From Sandarakinorhabdus sp. (lineage in GTDB: Bacteria > Pseudomonadota > Alphaproteobacteria > Sphingomonadales > Sphingomonadaceae), in the NCBI GenBank assembly GCA_025458465.1, contig JALOSK010000143.1, positions 1 through 5,511 on the forward strand: a DNA stretch of 5,511 nt, given 5' to 3'. A program made the translations under genes and the position numbers. The notes beneath the pieces are model-generated. The model saw only the letters and a list, made by a program, of their open reading frames with translations, did no database searches and was not told the origin of the DNA. This document shows positions 1 through 5,511 of this stretch, piece by piece; position 1 is the stretch's first letter, and the number at the start of each line of letters is the position of its first letter.

Positions 1-271
1 TCCTTTCCGCCACCAGCGCGTCCAGCTTGTCGGCCGGGCCGGTGCCCACCAGCAGCAGGCGATGGCAGCCAAGCCCGGCCGGGCTGAACAGCTCGACGAT
101 GCCGCCGGCCTCGCCTTCGAAGCGCGCCGCCTTGGCAGCGGTCGCCACGGCGCCATTGGTGGCGGCATCGGCGGCCTTGGCGCCGGCCGACATCGCGCCA
201 TCCGGGCCGGCCAGCACGACCAGCGCGGCAGCAGCATCGGCAATGGCGGGCAGATGGGAAATGGCAAGCAT
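1..271 (-). CDS. pepA: Leucyl aminopeptidase (M17), N-terminal part, truncated by window edge
   Basis: Reading the minus strand from the ATG at 271-269 gives 90 uninterrupted codons running off the left edge. The protein begins MLAISHLPAIADAAAALVVL. It continues through A-K-A-A-D (31-35), the FEGEAGG segment (51-57) and LLLVGTG (72-78), ending near DKLDALVAER. This is the pattern of the M17 N-terminal regulatory domain: alternating beta strands, then a strand ending in V-G-x-G. The catalytic metal-binding C-terminal domain lies outside the window. M17 enzymes are cytosolic hexameric metallo-aminopeptidases that remove N-terminal residues from peptides; full-length members are about 480-500 residues. 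The ATG at 271 is preferred because GAAGG (286-282) lies 10 bases upstream and no other in-frame ATG lies between it and the divergent gene. It is transcribed away from lptD, a common alphaproteobacterial arrangement. A paralogous M17 peptidase remains possible because only the N-terminus is seen. Confidence 0.85.
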   Translation of the reverse strand, partial: MLAISHLPAIADAAAALVVLAGPDGAMSAGAKAADAATNGAVATAAKAARFEGEAGGIVELFSPAGLGCHRLLLVGTGPADKLDALVAER

Positions 272-382
272 CAGGCAGGTCCCTTCGATTCGTGTCGTGC
301 CCTGACTTAGGGGGCCGGCAGGCAACCGCCAAGCCGGAGGTTGCGGGCAGGTCATGGCGCGGCTAATCGGGCGCTTGTGCTG
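272..382. promoter_or_regulatory. Divergent pepA/lptD intergenic region, presumed promoters for both
   Basis: This 111-base gap separates two divergent starts, so it must carry the pepA promoter and probably one for the lptD cluster. No strong sigma-70 type pair is visible. The best candidate for pepA, on the minus strand, is TTGGCG (332-327), a 17-base spacer, then TAAGTC (309-304). The -35 matches consensus at 4 of 6 bases but the -10 at only 2 of 6. That would place a transcription start about 26 bases before the pepA ATG. I found no convincing pair for lptD. The region also holds GGAGG at 336-340 and a 6-bp inverted repeat, listed separately. The regulatory role is inferred from gene orientation; the individual boxes are weak. 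Confidence 0.45.
322..344. repeat. 6-bp inverted repeat upstream of lptD, overlapping a GGAGG
   Basis: GCAACC (322-327) and GGTTGC (339-344) are perfect reverse complements separated by 11 bases. In a plus-strand transcript they could form a small hairpin whose 3' arm includes the last two G's of GGAGG (336-340). It could therefore partly mask that ribosome-binding sequence, or it could be an operator half-site pair. A 6-bp repeat can arise by chance at this base composition. Confidence 0.25.
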
Positions 383-383
383 A
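354..383 (+). CDS. Possible 9-codon leader ORF coupled to lptD
   Basis: ATG at 354 opens a frame encoding MARLIGRLC with its TGA at 381-383. That stop overlaps the preferred lptD ATG (383-385) as TGATG. GGAGG (336-340) is the only good Shine-Dalgarno-like sequence upstream, 13 bases before this ATG, which is longer than ideal. No comparable sequence lies at a good distance before the lptD ATG itself. A leader peptide feeding reinitiation at lptD would explain this arrangement. The frame is too short for composition tests and may be coincidental. Confidence 0.22.
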   Translation: MARLIGRLC

Positions 384-2701
384 TGCGCTTTCCCCTGCCC
401 GGCGACCTGCCACCTGCCCGCCGGGCCGGCCTGCTTGCCGCCGTGGCGGCGCTGGCGCTGCTGCCCGCCCCGGCGCTGGCCCAGCGCATGAGCCCGGCCA
501 CCTGGGGCAACCCCGAACCGGCCAACCCCGATCCCGATGCGCCGCCATCACTCAAGCGCCTGCCCGCCCCCGGCGACACGCTGGATTTCGAAGCCGATCA
601 GCTCACCTACAACGAGGATACGCGCCTGGTGGTGGCCAGCGGCCGGGTGCAGTTGAGCCGCGACGGCTACCGGCTGTCGGCCGACCGGGTGGAATATACC
701 CGCAGCCGGGACGAGAACGGCAAGGAAGCGCCCGGCGAGGTGGTGGCCATCGGCAATGTGTCGATCACCGATCCCGGCGGCAACCAGGCCATGGGCGATC
801 GCATCACCCTTTCCGATTCGCTGCGCGATGGCGCCATTGCCAACATGCTGCTGGTGCTGAACGATGGCGGCCGGCTGGGCGCGCGCGCCGCCACGCGCGA
901 TGGCAATGTCTACACGCTTGATCGCGCCGCCTATTCGCCATGCGCGGTGGTCGATTCCGAAGGCTGCCCGCAAACGCCGGTGTGGAAGATCAAGGCGGTT
1001 TCCGTGCGCTATGACCAGGCGCGGCACCGCATTTCCTATCGCGATGCCAGCCTTGAGATGTTCGGCGTGCCGGTGATGTGGCTGCCGCGCCTGTCGCATC
1101 CCGATGGCGATGCGCCGCGCGCCTCAGGCCTGTTGATCCCGGCCGTGGAAATCCAGCGCCAGCTGGGTTTCGGCATTTCGGCGCCCATGCACCTGGCGCT
1201 GGCGCCCGACACGGATGTGACGCTCACGCCCTGGCTCTACACCGCCACCAACCCGGCGCTGGCCTTCCAGGGGCGCAAGCTGCTGAAGGGCGGGCCGATC
1301 CAGGTGGATGGCATGTTCACCTTCTCGCGCCGCTTCGATCTGGCGCCCGACGGTGTCACCGAGATTGATCGCGGCGAACGGTTTCGCGGCTATCTGGGCG
1401 TGAAGGGCCGGCTGCAGCATTCGGCGCGCTGGCGATCGGTGTTTTCGCTGCGGTTGACCTCGGACGACACGTTCAACCGCCGCTATGGCCTTGGCTTCGA
1501 CGACACGCTGCGCTCGTCCTATGCGCTGGAACGCATCACCGATGAAAGCTGGCTGTCGATTTCGGCCTGGTATTTCCAGGGCCTGCGCGCCACCGATCGG
1601 GCCGGCGAAAGCCCGCTGGTGCTGCCGGTTGTCGATTATGACTGGCGCCCGGATTGGGACATTGGCGGCGGCAAGCTGCGCTTTGGCGCCAATTCGATGC
1701 TGCTCACCCGCACCGACGGGCAGGACATGTTCCGCGCCATCGGCTGGAGCCGGTGGGACCGCAATTTCACCACCAGCATGGGGCAGCGCATCGCGTTCAC
1801 CGGCCTGGTGCGCGGCGATGTGTATGACGTGCGCAACAGCCAGCTTGCCACCTTCCCCGAATATGCCGGCCGCGATGGCTGGCGCGGGCGGGGCGTGGCG
1901 CTGGCGGCACTGGATGTCAGCTGGCCGCTGGCCGGGCCGGCGTTCGGCGGCGAACAGACGATAACCCCGCGCGTGCAGCTGGTGGCAGCGCCGCGCATCG
2001 CCAACGGCGGCTTTCCCAACGAAGACGCGCGTGCCTTCGAACTGGAAGACATCAGCCTGTTCGATCTCAACCGCACGCCCGGCCTTGATCGCCACGAAAG
2101 CGGCAGTCGCGTCACCTATGGCGTTGAATATGCGCTGGACCGGCCGGGCTGGCAGCTGCGCGCCGAAGTTGGCCAGTCGGTGCGGCTGGAAGGCGACGGC
2201 AGCGAGTTTTCCGATGGCACCGGCTTTCGCGGTCGCCTGTCCGACATGGTGGGCCGCACCACGCTGAAGGTGGGCCGGCTGGTGGAGCTGACGCACCGGT
2301 TCCGGGTGGACAAGGACAGTTTTTCGGTCCGCCGCAACGAGATCGATCTGACGCTGGGCGGCCGGCGCACCTATGTTTCGGCGGCGTATATTCGCCTCAA
2401 CCGCAACGTGACGCTGGAGGATCTGGAAGACCGGCAGGAACTGCGCATTGCCGGCCGCGTCGCCTTCGCCCGCTATTGGACGCTGTTCGGCAACGCCATT
2501 GTCGATCTCACCACCCGCGCCGACAATCCGCTGACCACAGGCGATGGCTTCCAGCCGATCCGTCACCGCATCGGCCTTGAATATGAAGACGAATGCTTCC
2601 GGTTCGGCGTTGGCTGGCGGCGCGATTACGTGGGCGACCGCGATTTCCGGCCGGGCAACAATTTCCAGATCAGCATCGCGTTCAAGACACTTGGCCGGTG
2701 A
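383..2701 (+). CDS. lptD: LPS-assembly protein LptD (OstA/Imp)
   Basis: LptD is the outer-membrane beta-barrel that, with lipoprotein LptE, moves lipopolysaccharide to the cell surface. From the ATG at 383 the protein has 772 residues, near the usual family size. A signal peptide is clear: basic ARR (12-14), hydrophobic core to about 31, and a probable cut after ALA (31-33). A Pro-rich linker (43-64) follows. The periplasmic beta-jellyroll runs from about 66 to 170 (DTLDFEADQLTYNEDTRLVV onward), then YSPC...GCPQTPVW (184-201), a family hallmark. The rest is the barrel, with alternating aromatic/polar strands and a final FQISIAFKTLGR. There are only three cysteines (187, 195, 738); the E. coli protein pairs four. 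A TTG at 341 would add 14 residues, but it abuts GGAGG with no spacing and would place the signal peptide internally, so 383 is preferred. It heads the lptD-surA-pdxA-rsmA cluster; its stop overlaps an ATG (TGATG at 2699). Confidence 0.95.
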   Translation: MRFPLPGDLPPARRAGLLAAVAALALLPAPALAQRMSPATWGNPEPANPDPDAPPSLKRLPAPGDTLDFEADQLTYNEDTRLVVASGRVQLSRDGYRLSADRVEYTRSRDENGKEAPGEVVAIGNVSITDPGGNQAMGDRITLSDSLRDGAIANMLLVLNDGGRLGARAATRDGNVYTLDRAAYSPCAVVDSEGCPQTPVWKIKAVSVRYDQARHRISYRDASLEMFGVPVMWLPRLSHPDGDAPRASGLLIPAVEIQRQLGFGISAPMHLALAPDTDVTLTPWLYTATNPALAFQGRKLLKGGPIQVDGMFTFSRRFDLAPDGVTEIDRGERFRGYLGVKGRLQHSARWRSVFSLRLTSDDTFNRRYGLGFDDTLRSSYALERITDESWLSISAWYFQGLRATDRAGESPLVLPVVDYDWRPDWDIGGGKLRFGANSMLLTRTDGQDMFRAIGWSRWDRNFTTSMGQRIAFTGLVRGDVYDVRNSQLATFPEYAGRDGWRGRGVALAALDVSWPLAGPAFGGEQTITPRVQLVAAPRIANGGFPNEDARAFELEDISLFDLNRTPGLDRHESGSRVTYGVEYALDRPGWQLRAEVGQSVRLEGDGSEFSDGTGFRGRLSDMVGRTTLKVGRLVELTHRFRVDKDSFSVRRNEIDLTLGGRRTYVSAAYIRLNRNVTLEDLEDRQELRIAGRVAFARYWTLFGNAIVDLTTRADNPLTTGDGFQPIRHRIGLEYEDECFRFGVGWRRDYVGDRDFRPGNNFQISIAFKTLGR

Positions 2702-2841
2702 TGCGGCCGCGGCAAGGTTTCAGCAGCCGTTCAGCCGGGCGTTGGCATCAGCGGCCCAGATGGCGCTTTGCCCTGTGGCCGGCCATGCGCTATGGGCCGG
2801 TTCCCCGGGGTGCGCGCTGGCAAAGCGGAGCGAGTGAATGA
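2701..2841 (+). CDS. Candidate 46-aa Arg/Trp-rich small ORF bridging lptD and surA
   Basis: An ATG overlapping the lptD stop (TGATG, 2699-2703) opens 46 codons that end at TGA 2839-2841, overlapping the surA ATG (ATGA). The frame therefore exactly fills the intergenic gap. The product starts MRPRQGFSSR and ends QSGASE. It has 10 Arg, 4 Trp and a single acidic residue, so it would be strongly basic. I see no signal peptide, membrane segment or known domain. Against a real gene: by my hand count its G+C is about 67% at codon position 1, 74% at position 2 and 67% at position 3. Translated genes at this G+C normally show the highest value at position 3 and the lowest at position 2. It also uses AGA. 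It may serve only as a ribosome bridge, or may be chance. Confidence 0.2.
   Translation: MRPRQGFSSRSAGRWHQRPRWRFALWPAMRYGPVPRGARWQSGASE
2764..2827 (+). repeat. Nested inverted repeats in the lptD-surA gap, next to the surA RBS
   Basis: CGCTTTGCC (2764-2772) is the perfect reverse complement of GGCAAAGCG (2819-2827). Inside this 46-base loop, GGCCGGCC (2777-2784) can pair with GGCCGGTT (2795-2802) through six Watson-Crick pairs and two G-U pairs around a 10-base loop. The 3' arm of the outer stem ends on the first G of the surA Shine-Dalgarno GGAG (2827-2830). In mRNA this would form a structured element just before surA. There is no U-tract, so it is not a standard intrinsic terminator. It could modulate surA translation or protect mRNA ends; this function is inferred. 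Confidence 0.4.
2827..2830 (+). promoter_or_regulatory. Ribosome binding site of surA
   Basis: GGAG lies 7 bases before the ATG at 2838 and supports that start. It is the clearest Shine-Dalgarno sequence at any plus-strand junction in the window. pdxA and rsmA lack one and probably depend on coupling. Confidence 0.6.
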
Positions 2842-4181
2842 CCTTGAAGACGCTGAAGCGACCGGCCGCCTGGCTGGCACTGGCCGCGATGTTGACGATG
2901 CCGGCAGGCCCGGCCGCCCAGGCGCAGGTGGGCCGCAGCTTCAATGCCAACGATCTGCCCGATCTGCTGGTGCTGGGCGCGGTGGATCCGACGCTGCGCA
3001 AGGCGCAGGCCATCGTGAATGGCGAGGTGATCACCGATACCGATATCGATCAGCGGCTGGCACTGGTGGTGGCGGCCAACAGCGGACGGATCGACGATGC
3101 CGAACGCCAGCGCCTGCGCCTGCAGATCATCCGCAACCTGATCGACGAGAAGCTGCAGATGCAGGAAGCCCGCGAGAATGACATCCGCGTCAGCGAGGCC
3201 GAAGTGAACCGCAGCTTTGATCGCATCGCCGAAAATTTCCGCCGCAAGCCGGCGCAGTTCGAGGAATATCTGCAGCAAACAGGATCGTCCGCCAACAGCC
3301 TGAAGGCCCAGATCCGCGCCGAACTGGCGTGGAGCCGGGTGCTGCGCCGCAAGGTGGAACCGCTGGTGGCCGTGGGCGACGATGAAGTGCAGGCGGTGAT
3401 CGACAAGCTCAACGCCGCCAAGGGCAAGGACGAATTCCACGTTGGGGAGATTTTCCTGGCGGCCTCGCCGGAAACCCTGAACGACGTGATGAACGATGCC
3501 GCCCGCATCGTCGGCCAGATCCGCGGCGGCGCCAGCTTCGTGGCCTATGCACGCCAGTTTTCGGAAGCTTCCTCGGCCGGTCTTGGCGGCGATCTGGGCT
3601 GGGTGCGCGCCGAACAGCTGAACGATGCCGTGGGACCGGCAGTGACCGTGCTGCAGCCGGGCCAGGTGACTGATCCGCTGCCGGTGCCGGGCGGGGTGGC
3701 GATCATGGCGCTGATCGAAAAGCGCCAGGTGCTGGCCGCCGATCCGCTGATGGCCGTGTTGAGCCTCAAGCAGATCACCATCCCGCTGAAGGCCGATACC
3801 ACCGAGGAACAGGCCCGCGTCCGCGTTGGCGAGGTGCAGGCGATCACCCGCAACATGGGCGGCTGTGGCGGTGTGGAAGCGGCGGCGCAGAAGCTGGGCG
3901 CGGAAGTCGCCAGCAACGATGCGGTGCGCATGAAGGATCTGCCGGCGCCGCTGCAGAACATCATGGGGCAGTTGTCGATCGGGGAGGCCACGCCGGCCTT
4001 CGGTTCGGCCGAAGAGGGGCTGCGTGTGCTGGTGCTGTGCGGGCGCGACGACAGCCAGGTGCAGGCCGCCGCGCCCAACTTCGATCAGATCTATGCCCAG
4101 ATGAACGATGAACGCGTGAACATGCGGGCGCGCCGTTATCTGCGCGATCTGCGCCGCGACGCGATCGTCGATTATCGCTGA
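2838..4181 (+). CDS. surA: Periplasmic chaperone / peptidyl-prolyl isomerase SurA
   Basis: SurA binds unfolded outer-membrane proteins, LptD among them, in the periplasm and delivers them to the BAM complex. The 447-residue protein starts with a signal peptide (basic K4-R8, hydrophobic AWLALAAMLTM, probable cut after A29 in AAQA). The SurA N-terminal chaperone domain spans about 52-175 and includes AIVNGEVITDTDID (58-71) and a helical, charge-rich stretch. One parvulin domain spans about 199-297, with FHVGEIFLAAS, the SFVAYARQFSEASSA helix and the signature GLGGDLGW (248-255). A second, degenerate parvulin-like domain spans about 305-405 (LSLKQITIPL ... LRVLVLCGRDD) and lacks that signature; it carries the only two cysteines, 343 and 401. 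A C-terminal helix (414-447) completes the chaperone core, as in family structures. It lies 136 bases after lptD. Its TGA overlaps the pdxA ATG, so the two are probably translationally coupled. PpiD-like proteins are excluded by the signal peptide and domain order. Confidence 0.94.
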   Translation: MTLKTLKRPAAWLALAAMLTMPAGPAAQAQVGRSFNANDLPDLLVLGAVDPTLRKAQAIVNGEVITDTDIDQRLALVVAANSGRIDDAERQRLRLQIIRNLIDEKLQMQEARENDIRVSEAEVNRSFDRIAENFRRKPAQFEEYLQQTGSSANSLKAQIRAELAWSRVLRRKVEPLVAVGDDEVQAVIDKLNAAKGKDEFHVGEIFLAASPETLNDVMNDAARIVGQIRGGASFVAYARQFSEASSAGLGGDLGWVRAEQLNDAVGPAVTVLQPGQVTDPLPVPGGVAIMALIEKRQVLAADPLMAVLSLKQITIPLKADTTEEQARVRVGEVQAITRNMGGCGGVEAAAQKLGAEVASNDAVRMKDLPAPLQNIMGQLSIGEATPAFGSAEEGLRVLVLCGRDDSQVQAAAPNFDQIYAQMNDERVNMRARRYLRDLRRDAIVDYR

Positions 4182-5185
4182 TGGCAGGCGCAGGCCCCGG
4201 CATGCCGGCGCCGCTGGCGATTTCCATCGGTGATCCGGCCGGCATCGGCCCGGAGATCATCGCCGGCGCCTGGGCGCGCCGCCATGATGCCGGCCTGCCG
4301 CCGTTTCTGGCCATAGGCGATGGCCGTTCGATCCGCGCCGTTTGGGATGGCCCGATTGCCACGCTGTCCGATCCGGCCATGGCGGCCAGCGCCTTTGCCA
4401 GCGCCCTGCCGCTGATCCAGGTGGACGATCCGGGGGAGATCGTGCCGGGCCAGCCCAATCTGGCCGGCGCCCGCTGCGCGCTGGACAGTCTGGAACTGGG
4501 CGTTGGCCTGTGCCGGCAGGGCATGGCCTCCGGCCTCGTCACCGGGCCGGTGTCGAAGGCGCAACTGGGCGCCATCGGCTTTGCCTATCCGGGCCAGACG
4601 GAATTTGTTGCCGAACGCTGCGGCATGTCGGCCAGCCATGCGGTGATGATGCTGGCCGGCCCCACGCTGCGCGCCGTGCCGCTCACGGTGCACGTGCCGC
4701 TGGCCGAGGTGCCAAGGCTGGTCACAAGCGACCTCATCGTCACCCGTGCCCGCATCACGGCCCGGGCGCTGGCCCGCGATTTCGGCATCGAACGCCCGCG
4801 CATCGCGATTGCCGGCCTCAACCCGCATGCCGGTGAAAATGGCACCCTGGGCCGCGAGGAGGTGGACATCATCCGCCCGGCCATCGAGACGCTGCGCGCC
4901 GAGGGCCACGACATCATCGGCCCGCTTTCAGCCGACACCATGTTCCACGAACGCGCCCGCGCCCGTTATGACGTGGCGCTTTGCATGTATCATGATCAGG
5001 CGCTCATCCCGCTGAAGGCGCTGCATTTCGATGATGGCGTCAACATCACCCTTGGCCTGCCGATCATCCGCACCAGCCCCGATCACGGCACTGCCTTCGA
5101 TATCGCCGGCACCGGCGTTGCCACACCCACCGCCATGATCGCCGCCATCCGCATGGCGGCTGCATGCGCCGCCCGCCGCGGCTGA
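4181..5185 (+). CDS. pdxA: 4-hydroxythreonine-4-phosphate dehydrogenase PdxA
   Basis: PdxA is a cytosolic, NAD-dependent, divalent-metal enzyme. It oxidises 4-phosphohydroxy-L-threonine to an unstable ketone that PdxJ uses to build pyridoxine 5'-phosphate (DXP-dependent vitamin B6 route). The 334 residues match the family's usual length of about 330. Visible motifs in order are [13 protein letters not shown] (14-26), [11 protein letters not shown] (119-129), PGQTEF (137-142), LNPHAGENG (213-221), [11 protein letters not shown] (247-257), [11 protein letters not shown] (269-279) and [13 protein letters not shown] (298-310). The three metal-ligand histidines expected for the family are present at 171, 216 and 271, each five positions later than in the E. 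coli enzyme. The start ATG overlaps the surA stop (TGATG, 4179-4183) and has no Shine-Dalgarno, which suggests termination-reinitiation. A second ATG at 4202 would drop seven residues and still keep the whole fold, so the exact start is uncertain. Confidence 0.96.
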   Translation: MAGAGPGMPAPLAISIGDPAGIGPEIIAGAWARRHDAGLPPFLAIGDGRSIRAVWDGPIATLSDPAMAASAFASALPLIQVDDPGEIVPGQPNLAGARCALDSLELGVGLCRQGMASGLVTGPVSKAQLGAIGFAYPGQTEFVAERCGMSASHAVMMLAGPTLRAVPLTVHVPLAEVPRLVTSDLIVTRARITARALARDFGIERPRIAIAGLNPHAGENGTLGREEVDIIRPAIETLRAEGHDIIGPLSADTMFHERARARYDVALCMYHDQALIPLKALHFDDGVNITLGLPIIRTSPDHGTAFDIAGTGVATPTAMIAAIRMAAACAARRG

Positions 5186-5187
5186 AC

Positions 5188-5511
5188 ATGACGCCCGAAA
5201 AGCCGACCCTGGCCGATCTGCCCCCCCTGCGCGCCGTGATCGCCGCCCACGGGCTGGGCGCCAAGAAATCGTTGGGCCAGAATTTCCTCACCGATACCAA
5301 CCTGCTCGACCGCATCGCCCGCATTCCCGGCCCGCTGGCGGGCGCCCGCGTCTATGAGGTCGGCCCCGGCCCCGGCGGCCTCACGCGCGCCCTGCTGCGT
5401 GCCGGCGCCCAGGTGGTGGCCGTGGAGCGGGACGATCGCGCCCTGCCGGCACTGGCCGAACTGGCGGCCGCCGCCGATGGCCGGCTTCAGGTGGTGGGCG
5501 GCGATGCGATG
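5188..5511 (+). CDS. rsmA: 16S rRNA dimethyladenosine transferase RsmA (KsgA), N-terminal part
   Basis: This SAM-dependent methyltransferase dimethylates two adjacent adenosines (A1518 and A1519 in E. coli numbering) near the 3' end of 16S rRNA late in 30S assembly. The window holds 108 codons before the right edge; family members are about 270-280 residues. The family signature [11 protein letters not shown] (26-36) is followed by SAM motif [12 protein letters not shown] (56-66), an acidic ribose-binding residue in VAVERD (77-82), and the start of the next SAM-contacting loop, GGDAM (104-108). The catalytic N-x-P-Y motif is expected beyond the edge. The ATG lies two bases after the pdxA stop, with no Shine-Dalgarno, so it is probably translated by coupling. 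Following pdxA is the conserved neighbourhood for this gene. Confidence 0.93.
   Translation, partial: MTPEKPTLADLPPLRAVIAAHGLGAKKSLGQNFLTDTNLLDRIARIPGPLAGARVYEVGPGPGGLTRALLRAGAQVVAVERDDRALPALAELAAAADGRLQVVGGDAM

Noticed and set aside
287..291. GATTC, a match to the GANTC site of the CcrM methyltransferase, just upstream of pepA
   Set aside because: The same sequence also occurs inside lptD, so a single copy here gives no evidence of cell-cycle methylation control.
27..310. Two plus-strand open frames over the pepA 5' end
   Set aside because: They are antisense to a good M17 N-terminal domain on the minus strand and show only Ala/Ser/Arg-rich low-complexity sequence.
341..382. TTG at 341 as the lptD start
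   Set aside because: GGAGG touches the TTG with no spacer, and the extra 14 residues would push the signal peptide inward. The ATG at 383 gives a normal signal peptide.
548..1099. Minus-strand open frame of 183 codons antisense to the LptD jellyroll
   Set aside because: Low-complexity Ala/His/Gly composition and complete overlap with a conserved domain mark it as a shadow.
1124..2566. Long minus-strand open frame (480 codons) antisense to lptD
   Set aside because: The plus strand here encodes an unmistakable LptD. The antisense translation is rich in Ala, Arg, Gln and His with no recognisable domain, as expected for the mirror frame of a GC-rich gene.
2803..2810. CCCCGGGG palindrome in the lptD-surA gap
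   Set aside because: An 8-base G/C palindrome is unremarkable at this base composition and has no T-tract or partner site.
2702..2837. Intrinsic terminator between lptD and surA
   Set aside because: Stems are present but no run of T follows them, and the conserved gene order favours co-transcription.

Overview
The window is high-GC DNA (roughly two thirds G+C) from a Gram-negative alphaproteobacterium. It is most likely a member of the Sphingomonadales; that is inferred from protein style and gene order and was not tested by a search. It carries a conserved outer-membrane biogenesis cluster. No mobile element, CRISPR array, tRNA or rRNA is visible.

Layout: (1) Bases 1-271, minus strand, hold the 5' end of a leucyl aminopeptidase gene (pepA, M17 family), cut by the left edge. 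(2) Bases 272-382 are a divergent intergenic region. It contains a Shine-Dalgarno-like GGAGG, a short inverted repeat and a possible 9-codon leader ORF whose stop overlaps the preferred lptD start. (3) Four plus-strand genes follow: lptD (LPS assembly protein of the outer membrane), surA (periplasmic chaperone/peptidyl-prolyl isomerase), pdxA (4-hydroxythreonine-4-phosphate dehydrogenase of vitamin B6 synthesis) and the first 108 codons of rsmA/ksgA (16S rRNA dimethyladenosine transferase), cut by the right edge. The order lptD-surA-pdxA-rsmA is the same as in E. coli.

How the genes work together: SurA escorts unfolded outer-membrane proteins, including LptD, across the periplasm. LptD with LptE inserts lipopolysaccharide into the outer leaflet. 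PdxA makes the pyridoxal phosphate precursor in the cytoplasm, and RsmA matures the 30S subunit. PepA, on the other strand, is a cytosolic peptidase.

The most notable non-standard signal is how the cistrons meet. Starts and stops overlap or nearly touch at every plus-strand junction: TGATG at 381-385, TGATG at 2699-2703, ATGA at 2838-2841, TGATG at 4179-4183, and TGA-AC-ATG at 5183-5190. The 136-base gap between lptD and surA is exactly bridged by a 46-codon, Arg/Trp-rich open frame that starts on the lptD stop and ends on the surA start. Its codon-position composition argues against it being an ordinary gene, so it is reported as a candidate only. The same gap can also fold into a nested stem next to the surA ribosome binding site. 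I see no wholly novel system; the genes are ordinary conserved ones.
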